From positions 1-6,878 of the forward strand of contig DTYX01000383.1 in assembly GCA_012961655.1 (NCBI GenBank): a DNA stretch of 6,878 nucleotides. The letters run 5' to 3'. The DNA comes from Candidatus Poribacteria bacterium (GTDB lineage: Bacteria > Poribacteria > WGA-4E > DTYX01). Each line of letters opens with the position of its first letter. The stretch's first letter is position 1. Below, in pieces: positions 5,861 to 6,878 of this stretch. Made by a program: the position numbers and the translations under genes. Below the pieces are notes generated by a model. The model made no database searches and was not told the origin of the DNA. It worked only from the letters and a program-made list of their open reading frames with translations.

Positions 5861-6697
5861 ATCTACGAACTCGACTTCCACTGCATTTCTAATCACCCCA
5901 GCTTGATAACCCCACTCCAGAAGTCTGCGTACTCCAACGCGTCCTTTTTCACCATAATCTAACGTGTAATCGTTGACATACATCCCCACGAATCTATCCG
6001 CCAGATTTTCTTTTATGCCACGCGCGTAGGTCATCGCATAATCCAGAGCTTCGGCTCGATGTTCGAGAGCGTATTGAATGCTACCCTTCAACAAGTCGGA
6101 AATTTGACGCATTTTATCCACGCCTAAATCTTTGCGTATGGCGTTTGCGCCCAATGGCAAAGGCAAACCTGTTTGGTCATGCCACCACTTCCCCAAATCC
6201 GATACTTTATGCAGTCCAACATCCGAATAGGTAACCTGACCTTCATGGATGATTAACCCCGCATCGACTTGATTCTGGACTACCGAAGCCAGGATTTGGT
6301 TAAATGGGACAATTGTGTATGCGAAGTCGGGTAAAAACAGTCTGCATGTCAGATACGCCGTAGTCATCGTCCCAGGAATGGCAATGGTCTTTCCTTGCAG
6401 TTCCTCTGGCTGCATAGGCGCCGCGGCAACGATGATGGGACCATATCCATCGCCAATGCTTGCGCCACAAGGCAGTAGCGCATACTTATCAGCAACATAC
6501 GCATACGCATGAACGGAAATAGCTGTTACCTCAAGTTCGCCATTTATCGCTCTCTTATTTAAACTTTCGATGTCTTCAATTACGTGGATAAAATTAAAAT
6601 TGCCCGTCGGAATTATGCCTTTTGCCAGCGCGTAAAACATAAAAGCGTCGTCCGAATCTGGACTGTGACCGATTCTAATCTCTTCTTTAGATGGCAT
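5858..6697 (-). CDS. mqnD: MqnD-like 1,4-dihydroxy-6-naphthoate synthase (futalosine menaquinone pathway)
   Basis: MqnD converts cyclic dehypoxanthine futalosine to 1,4-dihydroxy-6-naphthoate, a cytoplasmic step in menaquinone synthesis. The 279-aa product matches the family in length and in its blocks: IRIGHSPDSDDAFMFYALAK at 7-26, PGTMTTAYL at 109-117, GLIIHEGQVTY at 147-157, DLGKWW at 167-172, GLPLPLGAN at 177-185 and YVNDYTLDYGEKG at 240-252. By recollection of the Thermus thermophilus enzyme, catalytic His145 corresponds to His151 here, and the ligand-binding Ser57 and Thr107 to Ser61 and Thr113. There is no signal peptide, which argues against an exported ABC substrate-binding protein, a common alternative annotation for this fold. 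One difference is that the usual SPCPND near residue 12 is SPDSDD, so this is a divergent subgroup and exact activity is less sure. The ATG at 6697 has a strong SD. No other mqn gene is in the window. Confidence 0.82.
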   Translation of the reverse strand: MPSKEEIRIGHSPDSDDAFMFYALAKGIIPTGNFNFIHVIEDIESLNKRAINGELEVTAISVHAYAYVADKYALLPCGASIGDGYGPIIVAAAPMQPEELQGKTIAIPGTMTTAYLTCRLFLPDFAYTIVPFNQILASVVQNQVDAGLIIHEGQVTYSDVGLHKVSDLGKWWHDQTGLPLPLGANAIRKDLGVDKMRQISDLLKGSIQYALEHRAEALDYAMTYARGIKENLADRFVGMYVNDYTLDYGEKGRVGVRRLLEWGYQAGVIRNAVEVEFVD

Positions 6698-6702
6698 AAG
6701 TA

Positions 6703-6710
6703 TCTCCTCT
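6703..6710 (-). promoter_or_regulatory. ribosome binding site AGAGGAGA
   Basis: On the minus strand AGAGGAGA precedes the ATG at 6697-6695. GGAG is 6 nt from the start codon, which fixes this start. Confidence 0.85.
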
Positions 6711-6733
6711 GAAACATAGACTGGTTAAAAGTT

Positions 6734-6762
6734 ATTATATCAGCAGATTAGTCTTCTGACAA
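6734..6762 (-). promoter_or_regulatory. sigma70-type promoter with extended -10 for the mqnD-like gene
   Basis: On the minus strand TTGTCA (6762-6757) is followed by exactly 17 nt and a perfect TATAAT (6739-6734), with TG one base before it (extended -10). The expected start near 6727 gives a leader of about 30 nt. An 11-bp inverted repeat covers the -35. Confidence 0.8.
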
Positions 6763-6788
6763 GTAAGAGCTTGAACGCTTGTCAGAAG
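6753..6788. promoter_or_regulatory. 11-bp perfect inverted repeat overlapping the -35 (possible operator)
   Basis: CTTCTGACAAG (6753-6763) and CTTGTCAGAAG (6778-6788) are exact reverse complements separated by 14 nt. The half-site centres are 25 bp apart. The proximal arm contains the -35 of the mqnD-like promoter, so a bound dimer could block RNA polymerase. The repeat could equally be the hairpin or edge of an adjacent repeat element. Confidence 0.45.
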
Positions 6789-6790
6789 CC

Positions 6791-6851
6791 CCCGATATCG
6801 GGATGTCGTTTCACTTCACCTGCGACCCGGAAGTCTTGCGACTTCCGCTAC
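6791..6851 (+). repeat. palindrome cluster, copy 2 of the dispersed intergenic repeat
   Basis: It contains the perfect 12-bp palindrome CCCGATATCGGG (6791-6802), ACCTGCGA (6818-6825) and the hairpin CGGAAGTC/GACTTCCG with a TTGC loop (6828-6847). The order of blocks matches 1537-1586. CCGCTAC occurs at 6845-6851 and again at 6859-6865, the complement of GTAGCGG seen at 15-21 and 1567-1573. The element may run past the window end; no gene is visible from 6713 to 6878. Confidence 0.55.
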
Positions 6852-6878
6852 AGCTACGCCGCTACGGATAAATGCCGC

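Noticed and set aside
5858..6697. Periplasmic ABC substrate-binding protein
   Set aside because: There is no signal peptide or lipobox, no permease or ATPase gene nearby, and MqnD-specific blocks including the catalytic His are present.

Overview
The window is a bacterial chromosomal segment of moderate GC with three complete protein genes and repeat-rich intergenic DNA. Sigma70-type promoters, Shine-Dalgarno (SD) sites, a lipoprotein signal peptide and a futalosine-route menaquinone enzyme all indicate a bacterium, probably with a Gram-negative envelope. A huge 'two-component regulator propeller' lipoprotein plus palindromic intergenic repeats would fit a poorly cultivated lineage such as Candidatus Poribacteria. 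That assignment is an impression only; nothing in the window proves it.

Layout from left to right. Bases 1-98 hold no convincing gene, only a possible edge fragment on the minus strand. A near-consensus extended -10 promoter (99-127) and a clear SD drive an unrecognised 349-aa protein (155-1204) with a glycine/alanine-rich linker and a long charged coiled coil. It ends in tandem stops and is followed by a strong hairpin (1240-1274). An intergenic/leader region of about 400 bp (1205-1604) then carries a small hairpin, two minimal ORFs, a perfect SD (TAAGGAGG, 1491-1498) about 100 nt from any plausible start, and a cluster of palindromes belonging to a dispersed repeat. Next is the dominant gene (1605-5822, or from 1587), a giant predicted lipoprotein made almost entirely of 29 propeller-blade repeats of about 42 residues. 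Convergent with it and 35 bp away is a minus-strand mqnD-like gene (5858-6697). This gene has its own excellent promoter, with an 11-bp inverted repeat over the -35, and a second copy of the dispersed repeat lies upstream of it (6791-6851).

The three genes do not look like one operon. The first two are on the same strand but separated by a hairpin and about 400 bp, and the third is convergent with its own promoter. The MqnD-like enzyme would act in the cytoplasm in menaquinone synthesis. The propeller lipoprotein would sit on an envelope membrane facing the periplasm or outside. The coiled-coil protein has no assigned role.

The most notable features are the propeller array, which has no kinase, Y_Y_Y or DNA-binding output domain and whose last four blades echo its first ones, and the repeat unit that seems to separate a perfect SD from the lipoprotein start.
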